A stretch of DNA of 64,000 nt, taken from CAZRWD01 sp964603785 (GTDB lineage: Bacteria; Fermentibacterota; Fermentibacteria; Fermentibacterales; Fermentibacteraceae). Location of the stretch: positions 124,001 to 188,000 of the forward strand of contig CAZRWD010000001.1 in assembly GCA_964603785.1 (NCBI GenBank), in the 5' to 3' direction. Below the pieces are notes generated by a model, which was not told where the DNA came from, did not search any database, and worked only from the letters and a program-made list of their open reading frames with translations. Positions 17,415 to 25,140 of the stretch are shown here, piece by piece. Position 1 is the stretch's first letter. The number at the start of each line of letters is the position of its first letter. Position numbers and translations under genes: made by a program.

Positions 17415-17440
17415 AGGGGCCGCCCCTCGGGGCGGCCCCT
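17415..17440 (+). terminator. Intrinsic-terminator-like hairpin after the barrel gene
   Basis: A perfect 12-base stem AGGGGCCGCCCC/GGGGCGGCCCCT closed by TC. The following T-run is poor (CTGCG), but position and strength fit a terminator for the strong upstream unit. Confidence 0.75.
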
Positions 17441-17448
17441 CTGCGCAT

Positions 17449-17476
17449 GGGGGCGGGGCCGCGAAGCCCCGCCCCC
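17449..17476 (-). terminator. Hairpin terminating the aminotransferase gene
   Basis: An 11-base stem GGGGGCGGGGC/GCCCCGCCCCC around a six-base loop, just beyond the aminotransferase stop on the minus strand and facing the barrel-gene terminator. Confidence 0.6.
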
Positions 17477-17498
17477 CGAAGGTGCCGGACGAGACCGG

Positions 17499-18707
17499 CT
17501 ACCTGTCGAGCGTCTTGTGGATCAGGGCCCCCAGGCGCTTCACGCCCTCGCAGATCTTCACCTCGGGCGAGTAGCTGAAGTTCAGCCTCATGCTCCTGTG
17601 GTCGTCCTCGTCGGGGTAGAAGGCGCTGCCGGGGACGTAGGCGACCTTCTCCTCGATCGCTGCCATGAACATGTCGTCGGTGCTGGAGCCCTCGGGCAGC
17701 GTGAGCCACAGGAAGAGCCCGCCCTCGGGCTTGGTCCACCTGATGCCGGGGATGTCGAGCAGGGCGCTGTCGAGGCAGCTCAGCATCAGCTCGCGCCTCC
17801 TGGAGTACAGCTCGACCGTCTTCTGGAGGCCCTTCTGCAGCGCCCCGCTGGCCATGACGTGATGGGCTATCGCCTGGGTGAAGGGCGGGGTGCAGAGGTC
17901 CGTGCCCTGCTTGGCCATGATCATCTTGTCGACTATCCAGTCGGGTCCGTACGCCCATCCGAGGCGGAACCCGGGCAGCAGTATCTTCGAGAAGGTGTAC
18001 AGGGAGAGCACGCAGTCGGGGGCCATCGACTGGATGGTGGGCTCGTGCTTGCCGGTGTAGCGCAGCTGGCGGTAGGGGGTGTCCTCGATGATGAGGTAGT
18101 CCCTCTCGCGCGCTATGCGCACGATCTCCCTGCGGCGGCTCGCCGGTATCGTCACCCCGGCCGGGTTCTGGAAGTCGGGGATGATGTAGATGAACTTGGG
18201 GCGCCTGCCCTCCTTCTCCAGCCTGTCCAGGACCTCCTCGAGGGCCGAGGGGATCATGCCCTGGTCGTCGAGGGGCACGCCCACGGGCCTTCCCTGGTAG
18301 CTCCTGAAGGCCTGGAGGGCGCCCAGATAGGTCGGCAGGCCCACGACGCAGGTGTCTCCCGGGTCGAGCGTGACCTTGGCCAGCAGGTCGAGGCCCTGCT
18401 GCGAGGCGACCGTCACCAGGATGTTGGTGGGGTCGGCGGGCGTGCCGTCCTCCTTCATGAGCCTGGCCAGGTCCTCCCGCAGGCGGATGTCGCCCTCCGT
18501 CGAGCCGTACTGGAGGGCCTTGTCGGCCTCCTCCCAGAGGACCTTGTTAGCCGCGATGGCCACCTCCGCCACCGGGAAGGACTCGGGAGCCGGGAGTCCT
18601 CCCGCGAAGGATATTATCTCCGGATTGGAGGTCAGCTTCAGGAGCTCCCTGATTACGGACCTCTTCATCGCCTTTGCGCGGGTGGAGAATACTATCTCCC
18701 TGTCCAA
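17499..18707 (-). CDS. PLP-dependent class I aminotransferase of the LysN/2-aminoadipate type
   Basis: A 402-residue fold-type I aminotransferase. SFAGGLPAPESFP near the N-terminus, YGSTEGDIRLRE, the IPDFQNPAGVTIP loop and YTFSKILLPGFRLGW (with the PLP lysine) match the MocR-related 2-aminoadipate/multi-substrate aminotransferase group. Substrate is uncertain: branched-chain, aromatic and 2-aminoadipate transamination all occur in this group. The start chosen is TTG 18707, seven bases after AAAGGAGG; the longer upstream frame is not family-like. Convergent with the barrel gene. Confidence 0.85.
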   Translation of the reverse strand: MDREIVFSTRAKAMKRSVIRELLKLTSNPEIISFAGGLPAPESFPVAEVAIAANKVLWEEADKALQYGSTEGDIRLREDLARLMKEDGTPADPTNILVTVASQQGLDLLAKVTLDPGDTCVVGLPTYLGALQAFRSYQGRPVGVPLDDQGMIPSALEEVLDRLEKEGRRPKFIYIIPDFQNPAGVTIPASRRREIVRIARERDYLIIEDTPYRQLRYTGKHEPTIQSMAPDCVLSLYTFSKILLPGFRLGWAYGPDWIVDKMIMAKQGTDLCTPPFTQAIAHHVMASGALQKGLQKTVELYSRRRELMLSCLDSALLDIPGIRWTKPEGGLFLWLTLPEGSSTDDMFMAAIEEKVAYVPGSAFYPDEDDHRSMRLNFSYSPEVKICEGVKRLGALIHKTLDR

Positions 18708-18757
18708 GACAGGCCTCCTTTCGGGCGTAGAACAGGTCACGGCGGAGCCGCGGCCTG

Positions 18758-18786
18758 TTCCTGACACATTCCTTTTCGACTATACT
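18758..18786 (+). promoter_or_regulatory. Probable promoter of the parvulin lipoprotein gene
   Basis: TATACT (18781-18786) preceded after 17 bases by TTCCTG, about 45 bases before the GTG start. The -10 is good and the -35 weak. Confidence 0.45.
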
Positions 18787-18832
18787 CGGTGACCCGTCGA
18801 CGGACAATCAACGACAGACTGGAGGTAGTCAG

Positions 18833-19288
18833 GTGAGATCATCCGCTCTTGCTGCACTCGCGGTCATCGCGGCTGCACTGCTGGTTTCCTGCGGCGCCCC
18901 GGAGGAGGGCGTGCGGGGGGAGGGACAGGACAGCGTGGCAACGACCCAGCCCGTCACCGAGCCCGAGACCATAGATGCCAGCCACATCCTCGTGGCCTAC
19001 TCGGGCGCCATGCGCGCCGACCCCTCGATAAGGCGCACCCGCGAGGAGGCCATGCAGTTCGCCGCCGACCTCAGGCAGAGGATAACCTCCGGTGAGATCA
19101 CCTTCGAGGATGCCGCCATCGAGTTCTCGGACTGCCCCTCGGGCGTCGACGGGGGAGCCCTCGGCACATTCGGGCGCGGCGCCATGGTGGCCGAGTTCGA
19201 GAACGCGGCCTTCGCCCTCCCGGTGGACGGCATCTCCGACGTGGTGGAGACCGACTTCGGCTTCCACGTCATCAAGAGGACCCGCTAG
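18833..19288 (+). CDS. Parvulin-type peptidyl-prolyl isomerase lipoprotein
   Basis: A 151-residue protein. The GTG at 18833 follows GGAGG. A lipoprotein signal (LLVSC, Cys about residue 20) precedes a short acidic linker and a single PpiC/parvulin domain (ASHILVAY; FEDAAIEFSDCPSG; GALGTFGRGAMVAEFENAAFALPV; DFGFHVIKR). It probably helps fold periplasmic or outer-membrane proteins as a membrane-tethered cis-trans prolyl isomerase, though it lacks the SurA/PrsA chaperone arm. The pseudouridine synthase gene follows seven bases later. Confidence 0.9.
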   Translation: MRSSALAALAVIAAALLVSCGAPEEGVRGEGQDSVATTQPVTEPETIDASHILVAYSGAMRADPSIRRTREEAMQFAADLRQRITSGEITFEDAAIEFSDCPSGVDGGALGTFGRGAMVAEFENAAFALPVDGISDVVETDFGFHVIKRTR

Positions 19289-19295
19289 CCCCGCA

Positions 19296-20267
19296 TTGGA
19301 AACCATCAGGCTGGAGGTCTCGGGCGAGGAGGCCGGCCTCCGCCTCGACAGCTTCCTCGTGATGCGGGTCCCCGCCATGAGCCGGAGCTACATCTCCACG
19401 CTCATCCAGAACGGTCGCGCATGCGTGGACGGCAGGATCTCGATGAAGCCCTCCCACCGCATGAAGACAGGCGAGACCGTGCTGCTCGACGTTCCGGACC
19501 CGGTCGGGATCGACCTGGCGCCCGAACCCATGGACCTCGACATAGCCTACGAGGACGGACACCTGCTCGTGGTGTTCAAGCCCGCGGGACTGGTGGTCCA
19601 CCCCGCCCCCTCCGCGCCCGAGGGCACCCTCGTCAACGCCCTTCTCGCCCACTGCGAAAGGGGTCTCTCCGGCATATCCGGGGAACTCCGTCCCGGCATC
19701 GTCCACCGCCTGGACAAGGACACCACGGGGCTCCTGGTGGTCGCGAAGGACGACGAGACGCACAAGGGGCTGTCGGCCCAGCTGGCGGCGAGAACGGTCA
19801 AGAGGCGGTATCTCGCCCTCGTGTGGAACCCTCCCGCCGCGGGTGACGGCACCATAGACGCCCCGATAGGCAGGGACCCGTTGCACAGGAAGAAGATGGG
19901 GATAACGAGGACCGGCCGGAGGGCGGTGACCAACTACTCGGTCCTTCGCAGGTTCGACCTCGCCGCCCTGGCCGAGTGCCGCCTGGAGACCGGGAGGACG
20001 CACCAGATAAGGGTGCACATGGCCTCAATCGGATCACCCGTCATTGCCGACGCGCGGTATGGGGGCATGCGGCCCAGGGGCGCACCATCGACATCCGCAT
20101 GCCGCGGGTACGTGGCCGACGTCGTCCGTCTCGCAGGCCACCAGATGCTCCATGCGGAGACCCTGGGATTCACCCACCCCATCACCGGGGAGGATCTCGA
20201 GTTCAACGCAGCCCCCCCGCTCGAGTTCAGGCTCGCCATGAAGAGGCTGGAGGAGGGGATAGTCTGA
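19296..20267 (+). CDS. rluD: RluD-family 23S rRNA pseudouridine synthase
   Basis: A 323-residue protein: an N-terminal S4 RNA-binding domain (LRLDSFLVMRVPAMSRSYISTLI) and a catalytic domain with the HRLDKDTTGLLVVAK signature containing the catalytic Asp, followed by GRTHQIRVHMASIGSP. Members convert uridines in helix 69 of 23S rRNA; RluC/RluD subfamily assignment is by overall pattern. Start is TTG 19296 (ETIRLEV), just after the lipoprotein stop. Its stop overlaps a CTG that seems to start the next gene. Confidence 0.9.
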   Translation: METIRLEVSGEEAGLRLDSFLVMRVPAMSRSYISTLIQNGRACVDGRISMKPSHRMKTGETVLLDVPDPVGIDLAPEPMDLDIAYEDGHLLVVFKPAGLVVHPAPSAPEGTLVNALLAHCERGLSGISGELRPGIVHRLDKDTTGLLVVAKDDETHKGLSAQLAARTVKRRYLALVWNPPAAGDGTIDAPIGRDPLHRKKMGITRTGRRAVTNYSVLRRFDLAALAECRLETGRTHQIRVHMASIGSPVIADARYGGMRPRGAPSTSACRGYVADVVRLAGHQMLHAETLGFTHPITGEDLEFNAAPPLEFRLAMKRLEEGIV

Positions 20268-20839
20268 AGGGGCGGCTCACGGCCGCGATGGGGTTGGCGG
20301 GAATGGTCTCCGCCTCCGCGGGATGCTTCCTCGCGAGCCCCGGCCTGCTCCCGGCGGCCCTGGCGTTCCCCCTGGCCGGAGTGATCCGGTGGCGCTGGAA
20401 GTGGGCCCTCGCAGTCCTGCTCCTCTGCCTTGCGCCTCTCGTCATACATGTCTGGGCCCGCCTCGCCGGGAGGGTCGACGCGGCCATCACCTCGGCCAGA
20501 TGGGCGATGTCCGTCGCTGCCGGCCTCTACTTCGCAAGGAGGACCGGTTCGACCGGCCTCGGGTTCGTCCTCTCCAGGATCTCGCGGCGGACGGGCGGGG
20601 CGGGGGGGCTCTTCGGCGACGCCGCTGCGGTCATCCTCGCCTCGGGCAGCCTGAGGAGGCGGATCACCGGCGGAGGTCGTCCAGGGGTTCCTTCCCCATC
20701 TCGAGCGCTCGAACTCGTCTCCGAGTCCGTCCCGGACTCCGGGTCCGGGCCCCCGGGGGAGCCTCCCGCCGACGGCCTCCTCCTGCTCGAGGGAGCGGCG
20801 GCATGGGTGTTCATGCTCGCAGGGCTGGCGGGATGCTGA
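20264..20839 (+). CDS. Membrane protein with apparent CTG start
   Basis: A 191-residue frame whose first ~70 residues form two or three hydrophobic segments (LLPAALAFPLAGVIRWRWKWALAVLLLCLAPLVIHVWA), followed by a soluble Gly/Ser/Pro-rich region and a final hydrophobic stretch. Some features recall ECF-type T components, but no signature was found. No ATG, GTG or TTG fits the front: CTG at 20264 lies five bases after AGGAGGGG and overlaps the rluD stop as CTGA, giving KGRLTAAMGLAG. The fallback is ATG 20288, which has no ribosome-binding site. Confidence 0.6.
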   Translation: MKGRLTAAMGLAGMVSASAGCFLASPGLLPAALAFPLAGVIRWRWKWALAVLLLCLAPLVIHVWARLAGRVDAAITSARWAMSVAAGLYFARRTGSTGLGFVLSRISRRTGGAGGLFGDAAAVILASGSLRRRITGGGRPGVPSPSRALELVSESVPDSGSGPPGEPPADGLLLLEGAAAWVFMLAGLAGC

Positions 20840-21573
20840 CCAGGGTCCGGATGACGCTCGAGTACGACGGCACGGATTTCGCCGGCTGGCAGGTCCAGAG
20901 ATCCGGCCGGACCGTGCAGGGCGTTCTCGAGCGCGCGCTACTCGACCTGTGCGGCCGTGAGATCCGGGTGACCGGAAGCGGGAGGACGGACGCCGGAGTG
21001 CATGCCCGCGGCCAGGTGGCGCATGTCGATCTTCTGGAGGACGAGCTGCCCAGGGTCCTCTCGGGGTTTCCGGAGGTCCTTCCGGAGGATGTGTGCGCCA
21101 GGGGCCTGGAGGTTGCTCCGCCGGGCTTCCATGCGAGGTTCTCCGCCGTCCGCAGGACCTATTCCTACGGGATCCTGCGGGGTAGGAGCCCCCTTCTCTC
21201 CAGATACGCCTGGGAGCTTCCGTGGGCCGGTCTCGACGAAGGCGCGATGTCCGTCGCCGCCTCGCTCTCGATCGGCAGGAACGAATGGCGCGGCATGTCG
21301 AGGGAGGGGAGCGGAAACCGCACCTGGACCGTCGAGGTCTTCGACGCCTCGATCGAGACAGGACCGGGGGGCTGGACCCTGCGCATCACCGCAGACAGAT
21401 TCCTCCGTGGAATGGTGAGGATCTGGGCCGGCACCCTGGTCGAGACCGGACGGGGCAGGTTCGAGCCCGGCAGGGTTTCCCGGATACTCGGGACGGGGGA
21501 CAGGACGGCCGCGGGTCCCTCCCTTCCCGCGAAGGGTCTCGTACTGGAATCCGTCGCCTACGGGGGAGGATGA
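20833..21573 (+). CDS. truA: tRNA pseudouridine synthase A
   Basis: A 246-residue protein with the TruA pattern: MTLEYDGTDFAGWQ at the front, the catalytic loop GSGRTDAGVHARGQVAH (Asp), the RTYSYGI strand, and FLRGMVRIWAGTLVETGRG with the conserved Arg near the end. It modifies positions 38-40 of tRNA anticodon stems. ATG 20833 overlaps the preceding stop; ATG 20851 is a possible shorter start. Its stop overlaps the next ATGATG. Confidence 0.93.
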   Translation: MLTRVRMTLEYDGTDFAGWQVQRSGRTVQGVLERALLDLCGREIRVTGSGRTDAGVHARGQVAHVDLLEDELPRVLSGFPEVLPEDVCARGLEVAPPGFHARFSAVRRTYSYGILRGRSPLLSRYAWELPWAGLDEGAMSVAASLSIGRNEWRGMSREGSGNRTWTVEVFDASIETGPGGWTLRITADRFLRGMVRIWAGTLVETGRGRFEPGRVSRILGTGDRTAAGPSLPAKGLVLESVAYGGG

Positions 21574-22502
21574 TGTTCGACAGGAGGCTCCTCAGGCTCG
21601 CGAGTCTGTCCGGGAGGAAGTCCCGGGTGGACTCGGGCGTGTCGTGGAAGGGCTGGGACGGGTCATCCGCGCGCTCCCTGCTGGAGGCTCTGCCGGACAC
21701 CCTCGCGGTGCGCGACATGAGGGTCCTGGCCCGCGATCTGGTCGCCTCCCGTGAAAGGGGGGCGGAGCGCATCCTCATGTACGGCGGGCACGTCATCAAG
21801 TGCGGCCTGGGCCCGCTCCTGTCCGACTGGCTCGGGAGGGGTGTCTTCACATCCCTCGCCACCAACGGGGCCGGGTCGATCCACGACCTGGAGATGGCCT
21901 GCGAAGGCGTGACCTCCGAGGACGTCGAGGCGGGGATAGCCGACGGCTCCTTCGGGATGTGGGAGGAGACCTCGGAACTCTACGGCAGCGCGGTCGACCT
22001 TGCCGCCGAGAGCGGCAAAGGCCTCGGCGAGGCCCTCGGCATGGTGGCCACGAGGAACGGGGGCGATCCGGCGACCAGCCCGCTGGTGAAATCGTGCGCG
22101 CTGGGTTCGCCTCTGACGGTCCACCCGGCACTCGGAACCGACATCGTCCATCCGGTGCCGAGGGTATCCTGGGAGAGGCTCGCAGCAGCCGCGGAGAGGG
22201 ATTTCGACCTCTTCGGGGAGAGGGTCGGCAGGCTCGGCGGCGGGGTGGTCCTGAACGCCGGCTCGGCCGTCGTGATGCCCGAGGTCTTCCTCAAGGCCCT
22301 GGTCACCGCGCGGAACCTCGGCTGCCCCGTGTCCTCCCTCACCGCCGCGAGCTTCGACATGATCAGGCACTACAGGCCCGGAGTGAACGTGCTGGCCAGG
22401 CCCGTTTCGGCCCTGGGGGGGCGGGCGGTCTCCCTCACGGGCCATCACGAGCTGATGCTCCCGCTTCTGGACGCCTTCGTACGGATCGAGGAGGAATGCT
22501 GA
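21570..22502 (+). CDS. Conserved hypothetical protein with GGHVIK/NGAG motifs
   Basis: A 310-residue soluble protein of unknown function that reads as strongly conserved. Motifs visible are ILMYGGHVIKCGLGPLL (residues ~65-80), LATNGAGSIHDLEMA with GVTSEDVEAGIADG after it, a GTDIVHP segment, GGGVVLNAGSAVVMPEVFLKAL and SLTGHHELMLPL. The order is suggestive of a Rossmann-like NAD- or phosphate-binding fold and faintly of deoxyhypusine-synthase-like proteins, but I cannot assign it. It is coupled to truA upstream and to the SPOR lipoprotein downstream. Confidence 0.75.
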   Translation: MMFDRRLLRLASLSGRKSRVDSGVSWKGWDGSSARSLLEALPDTLAVRDMRVLARDLVASRERGAERILMYGGHVIKCGLGPLLSDWLGRGVFTSLATNGAGSIHDLEMACEGVTSEDVEAGIADGSFGMWEETSELYGSAVDLAAESGKGLGEALGMVATRNGGDPATSPLVKSCALGSPLTVHPALGTDIVHPVPRVSWERLAAAAERDFDLFGERVGRLGGGVVLNAGSAVVMPEVFLKALVTARNLGCPVSSLTAASFDMIRHYRPGVNVLARPVSALGGRAVSLTGHHELMLPLLDAFVRIEEEC

Positions 22503-22957
22503 GAACGGTTCCCTTCACTGTCGCCATGATCGCGGCGGCCCTCGCAGGGTGCGGCCGGCAGCAGACCGTGACACCCCGGGGCGACGGGGCGGCCCAGCTG
22601 CCGCCGGACCCCTACGGAGATCCGCGCGTCTACGGCGAGGACCCCTTCCTCGGCTTCCCTTCGATCGTCGACATCGATCTCCCGGGCCCTGACTCCACCT
22701 CCGCGACGGATCCCGCCGCCGGCGTCTGGGCGATCCAGATAGCAGCCTGCACCACGGAATCGGACGCCATAAGGCTCTCCGGCATAGCCGCCGCCGGGAC
22801 CGGGCTCGGATCGACCGTAGACAGGGAGGGCTCCTGGTGGAAGGTGCGCCTCGGGGGATGGGCGACCATGGAGGAGGCCTCGGAGGCGCTCCAGTCGGTC
22901 AGGGCCGGCGGGTACTCCGATGCCTGGGTCGTGGAGAGGAATCTTGACAGCCCGTAG
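22496..22957 (+). CDS. SPOR-domain lipoprotein
   Basis: A 153-residue protein starting with a lipoprotein signal (LAGCG). After a Pro/Asp-rich linker a C-terminal SPOR domain is seen (GVWAIQIAACTTESDAIRLS...WWKVRLGGWATMEEASEALQSVRAGGYSDAWVV). SPOR domains bind denuded peptidoglycan at division sites, so a cell-wall role is likely. The ATG follows GAGGA and overlaps the preceding gene's stop. Confidence 0.85.
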   Translation: MLRTVPFTVAMIAAALAGCGRQQTVTPRGDGAAQLPPDPYGDPRVYGEDPFLGFPSIVDIDLPGPDSTSATDPAAGVWAIQIAACTTESDAIRLSGIAAAGTGLGSTVDREGSWWKVRLGGWATMEEASEALQSVRAGGYSDAWVVERNLDSP

Positions 22958-22988
22958 CGGCACGGGCAATATATCGGCCGGTTTCGGA

Positions 22989-23064
22989 GCGGGAATAGCT
23001 CAGTTGGTAGAGCTCCACCTTGCCATGGTGGTTGTCGCGGGTTCGAGTCCCGTTTCCCGCTCCA
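22989..23064 (+). tRNA. tRNA-Gly (anticodon GCC)
   Basis: Acceptor GCGGGAA/TTCCCGC, D arm GCTC-AGTTGGTA-GAGC, anticodon stem CCACC with loop TTGCCAT, T arm GCGGG-TTCGAGT-CCCGT; CCA encoded at 23062-23064. Confidence 0.95.
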
Positions 23065-23119
23065 TCTTCCCTTCATACTTCCGTATGCGCGATCACCCAC
23101 TACACCCGCGTGCACCGGG

Positions 23120-23194
23120 GGCGGCGTAGCCAAGTGGTAAGGCAGCGGATTGCAAATCCGTCATCCAGCGGTTCGAATCCGCTCGCCGCCTCCA
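23120..23194 (+). tRNA. tRNA-Cys (anticodon GCA)
   Basis: Acceptor GGCGGCG/CGCCGCC, short D arm GCC-AAGTGGTAA-GGC, anticodon stem CGGAT/ATCCG with loop TGCAA centre GCA, T arm AGCGG-TTCGAAT-CCGCT; CCA encoded. The redox micro-gene starts about 15 bases after it, so the tRNA and the redox genes may share a transcript. Confidence 0.93.
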
Positions 23195-23208
23195 GCCCCG
23201 GGGCGTCC

Positions 23209-23337
23209 ATCCGGACCGGCATCGTTCTGTGCATCGTCTGCATCCTCCTCGCGGCGGCCGGATACGCATTCGGAGACCCGTCCGTCATCCTCAGGAAGGC
23301 TGCATCGGTCTGCCTCGAATGCATCGGCGTGGGATGA
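23209..23337 (+). CDS. CD1871A-like CXXC micro-protein, no canonical start codon
   Basis: A ~42-residue protein: one membrane helix (IVLCIVCILLAAAGYAFGDP) and the C-terminal signature ILRKAASVCLECIGVG. From memory this matches the small CD1871A-type CXXC proteins that sit upstream of membrane 4Fe-4S proteins in many genomes. The stop overlaps the polyferredoxin ATG (ATGA). Between the tRNA-Cys and the helix there is no ATG, GTG or TTG in frame; ATC at 23209 gives the expected length, CTG at 23227 is the only alternative. An unusual start, or a damaged one, is implied. Confidence 0.65.
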   Translation: MRTGIVLCIVCILLAAAGYAFGDPSVILRKAASVCLECIGVG

Positions 23338-24230
23338 GGCGTCCGGCAGGCTCCGATCTGCGCCGGACTGCCATCCAGGCAGCCTCGGCGATCCTGGTGA
23401 ACCTGCACCTCTCCGGCTGGCTCGACGGCAGCCTCTACCAGGGCAGGCTCAAGTCCTTCTGCATCCCCGGCCTGCACTGCTACTCATGTCCCTCCAGCAT
23501 CCTCGCCTGTCCCGTCGGGACCGTTCAGAACATGCTCAGCGCCCCGGGAGCAGCCGCGGGGCTGTCCTCACTCGGATCGGACCTCCTCACGCTGCTGGGG
23601 GTCCTCGGCTTCGTCCTGCTCCCCGGATTCGTCGCCGGGAGGATAGCCTGCTCGCACGTCTGCCCGTTCGGTCTCCTGCAGGACGCCCTGCATCTCGTCC
23701 CCGCCCGGAGGATCGGCATACCACCGGCTCTGGGGAGGGCCAGGTACGCGGTCCTCGCGGTCTTCGTCCTCCTACTGCCCCTCCTGCTGAGGGCCGACCC
23801 CTCCGCGGGAGGCGATCCGTGGTTCTGCAAGGCGGTCTGCCCCTCCGGCACGATCACGGCGGGCTGGCCTCTCGCGGCCTTCGACGGGGGCGAGACCATG
23901 CGCCTGGGCTTCCTGTTCGGCTGGAAGTCCCTTGTCGCACTGCTCTTGATCGCATGGTCGATCTTCTCCTGGAGGCCGTTCTGCAGGGTGCTCTGCCCGC
24001 TCGGGGCCGTATGGGGGCTCGCCGGCAAAGTGTCCGTGGTGAGGATGAGGGTGGCGGACGGCTGCATAAGGTGCGGCGCATGCAGGGCCGTCTGCCCGTC
24101 GGAGCTGGACATCTGGCGGGATCCCGCCTCCACGGGCTGCATCCGATGCGGCAGGTGCATCCCCGCCTGCCCGGTCGGGGTCATCTCCCACGGGGCCGGG
24201 AGAGGGAGAGATGCGCGCACGACCCGCTGA
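23334..24230 (+). CDS. Membrane polyferredoxin, NapH/CcoG-like 4Fe-4S protein
   Basis: A 298-residue protein with about five membrane helices and many cysteines. Cys-rich loops are CIPGLHCYSCPSSILACPVG, CSHVCPFG, CKAVCPSG and CRVLCPLG, and the C-terminus carries two 4Fe-4S ferredoxin motifs (CIRCGACRAVCPS and CIRCGRCIPACPVG). It probably moves electrons across or along the membrane. Starting at ATG 23334 it is coupled to the CXXC micro-protein, and its end overlaps the thioredoxin-like gene by 20 bases, so the three should act together, likely as a thiol-reducing relay. Confidence 0.88.
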   Translation: MRRPAGSDLRRTAIQAASAILVNLHLSGWLDGSLYQGRLKSFCIPGLHCYSCPSSILACPVGTVQNMLSAPGAAAGLSSLGSDLLTLLGVLGFVLLPGFVAGRIACSHVCPFGLLQDALHLVPARRIGIPPALGRARYAVLAVFVLLLPLLLRADPSAGGDPWFCKAVCPSGTITAGWPLAAFDGGETMRLGFLFGWKSLVALLLIAWSIFSWRPFCRVLCPLGAVWGLAGKVSVVRMRVADGCIRCGACRAVCPSELDIWRDPASTGCIRCGRCIPACPVGVISHGAGRGRDARTTR

Positions 24231-25029
24231 CTTCGCCTGGGTTCCTCTCGTTCTGGCGCTCTCCGTCCCCGTATTCGTGCACCGGTGCTCGCACGGCGGC
24301 GGCGCTGCCGATCCGGCGCCCACGCCCGCCCTCTCGGGGATCCGAGCGCTGGACAGCCTCCTGGCGGAGTACGAGGGCGAGGTGGTCCTGCTGAACTTCT
24401 GGGCAACCTGGTGCTCGCCCTGCGTGGGAGAGCTCCCCGTGATAGCCCGGACTGCCGCCGCCTTCGAAGGCGATGTGAGGGCGATCGGCGTCGACACGGG
24501 GGACCCTGTCTTCTCGGACTTCGAGGCGTTCGCCTCCTCTCACGGCCCGGGGTTCCCCCTCGTCTGGGTGGACGCCGGGGAGGCGGCCGTGCTCGCGGAG
24601 AGGTTCGACCTCCCCCAGCTCATACCCGTGACCATCCTCCTCGACCGCTCCGGGGCCGAGGCGGACAGGTTCGCTGGCGCGAGGGACGAGGAGTTCTTCC
24701 TGTCGGCGGTCGGGGCGGTCCTCCGGGACGGGCCGCAGCCGGGTGGAGACGATCCCGTCGAAGCCTCGGCGCTTCACATAAACGTGGTCGGAGACCCCTC
24801 CGACCCGGCCACGGCGGACCTGTCGGCCGTCGCGCTCGAGCTCGCAGGACCCGGCGGGGTGGATTCCTTCGACCCGGCGGACTCCGCGGACCTGTCCGCG
24901 ATGGAGGCCCTCTTCCTCCCGGTGATGGACCACCCCTACGCCCAGCCCTGCCTGGGAGGCGCCTGCGGCAGGCCGGTGGCCGACGGCGCTGCGCTGAGGC
25001 AGGCGGTCCTGGATCTCTCGACGGAGTGA
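24211..25029 (+). CDS. TlpA/ResA-like membrane-anchored thioredoxin with C-terminal extension
   Basis: A 272-residue protein. An N-terminal signal anchor (residues ~8-24) precedes a thioredoxin fold with NFWATWCSPC (Cys68, Cys71), IGVDTGDPVF and the cis-Pro loop LIPVTILLDR. A further ~110 residues follow that ordinary TlpA proteins lack, ending in QPCLGGACGRPV, a second possible redox pair. Placed directly after the polyferredoxin, it probably receives electrons and reduces extracytoplasmic disulfides. A terminator-like hairpin ends the cluster. Confidence 0.85.
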   Translation: MRARPADFAWVPLVLALSVPVFVHRCSHGGGAADPAPTPALSGIRALDSLLAEYEGEVVLLNFWATWCSPCVGELPVIARTAAAFEGDVRAIGVDTGDPVFSDFEAFASSHGPGFPLVWVDAGEAAVLAERFDLPQLIPVTILLDRSGAEADRFAGARDEEFFLSAVGAVLRDGPQPGGDDPVEASALHINVVGDPSDPATADLSAVALELAGPGGVDSFDPADSADLSAMEALFLPVMDHPYAQPCLGGACGRPVADGAALRQAVLDLSTE

Positions 25030-25045
25030 GGCGGAGGTCCGCCGG

Positions 25046-25075
25046 AGCCCCCCGGAAGACCCTCGGGGGGCTTTA
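25046..25075 (+). terminator. Terminator of the redox cluster
   Basis: A nine-base stem AGCCCCCCG/CGGGGGGCT with a nine-base loop, then TTT. It separates the redox cluster from the partner-switching module. Confidence 0.7.
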
Positions 25076-25140
25076 CAGAACGCCGTTGCTGTGGAATATC
25101 CCTCGTCGTCGGTCCGGTCCTGATCACAGGGAGGTTTGCA

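Noticed and set aside
16267..17958. A 563-codon minus-strand frame and a 496-codon plus-strand frame (17274-18764)
   Set aside because: Both are shadows of the barrel protein and the aminotransferase, cross terminator hairpins and show no family motif.
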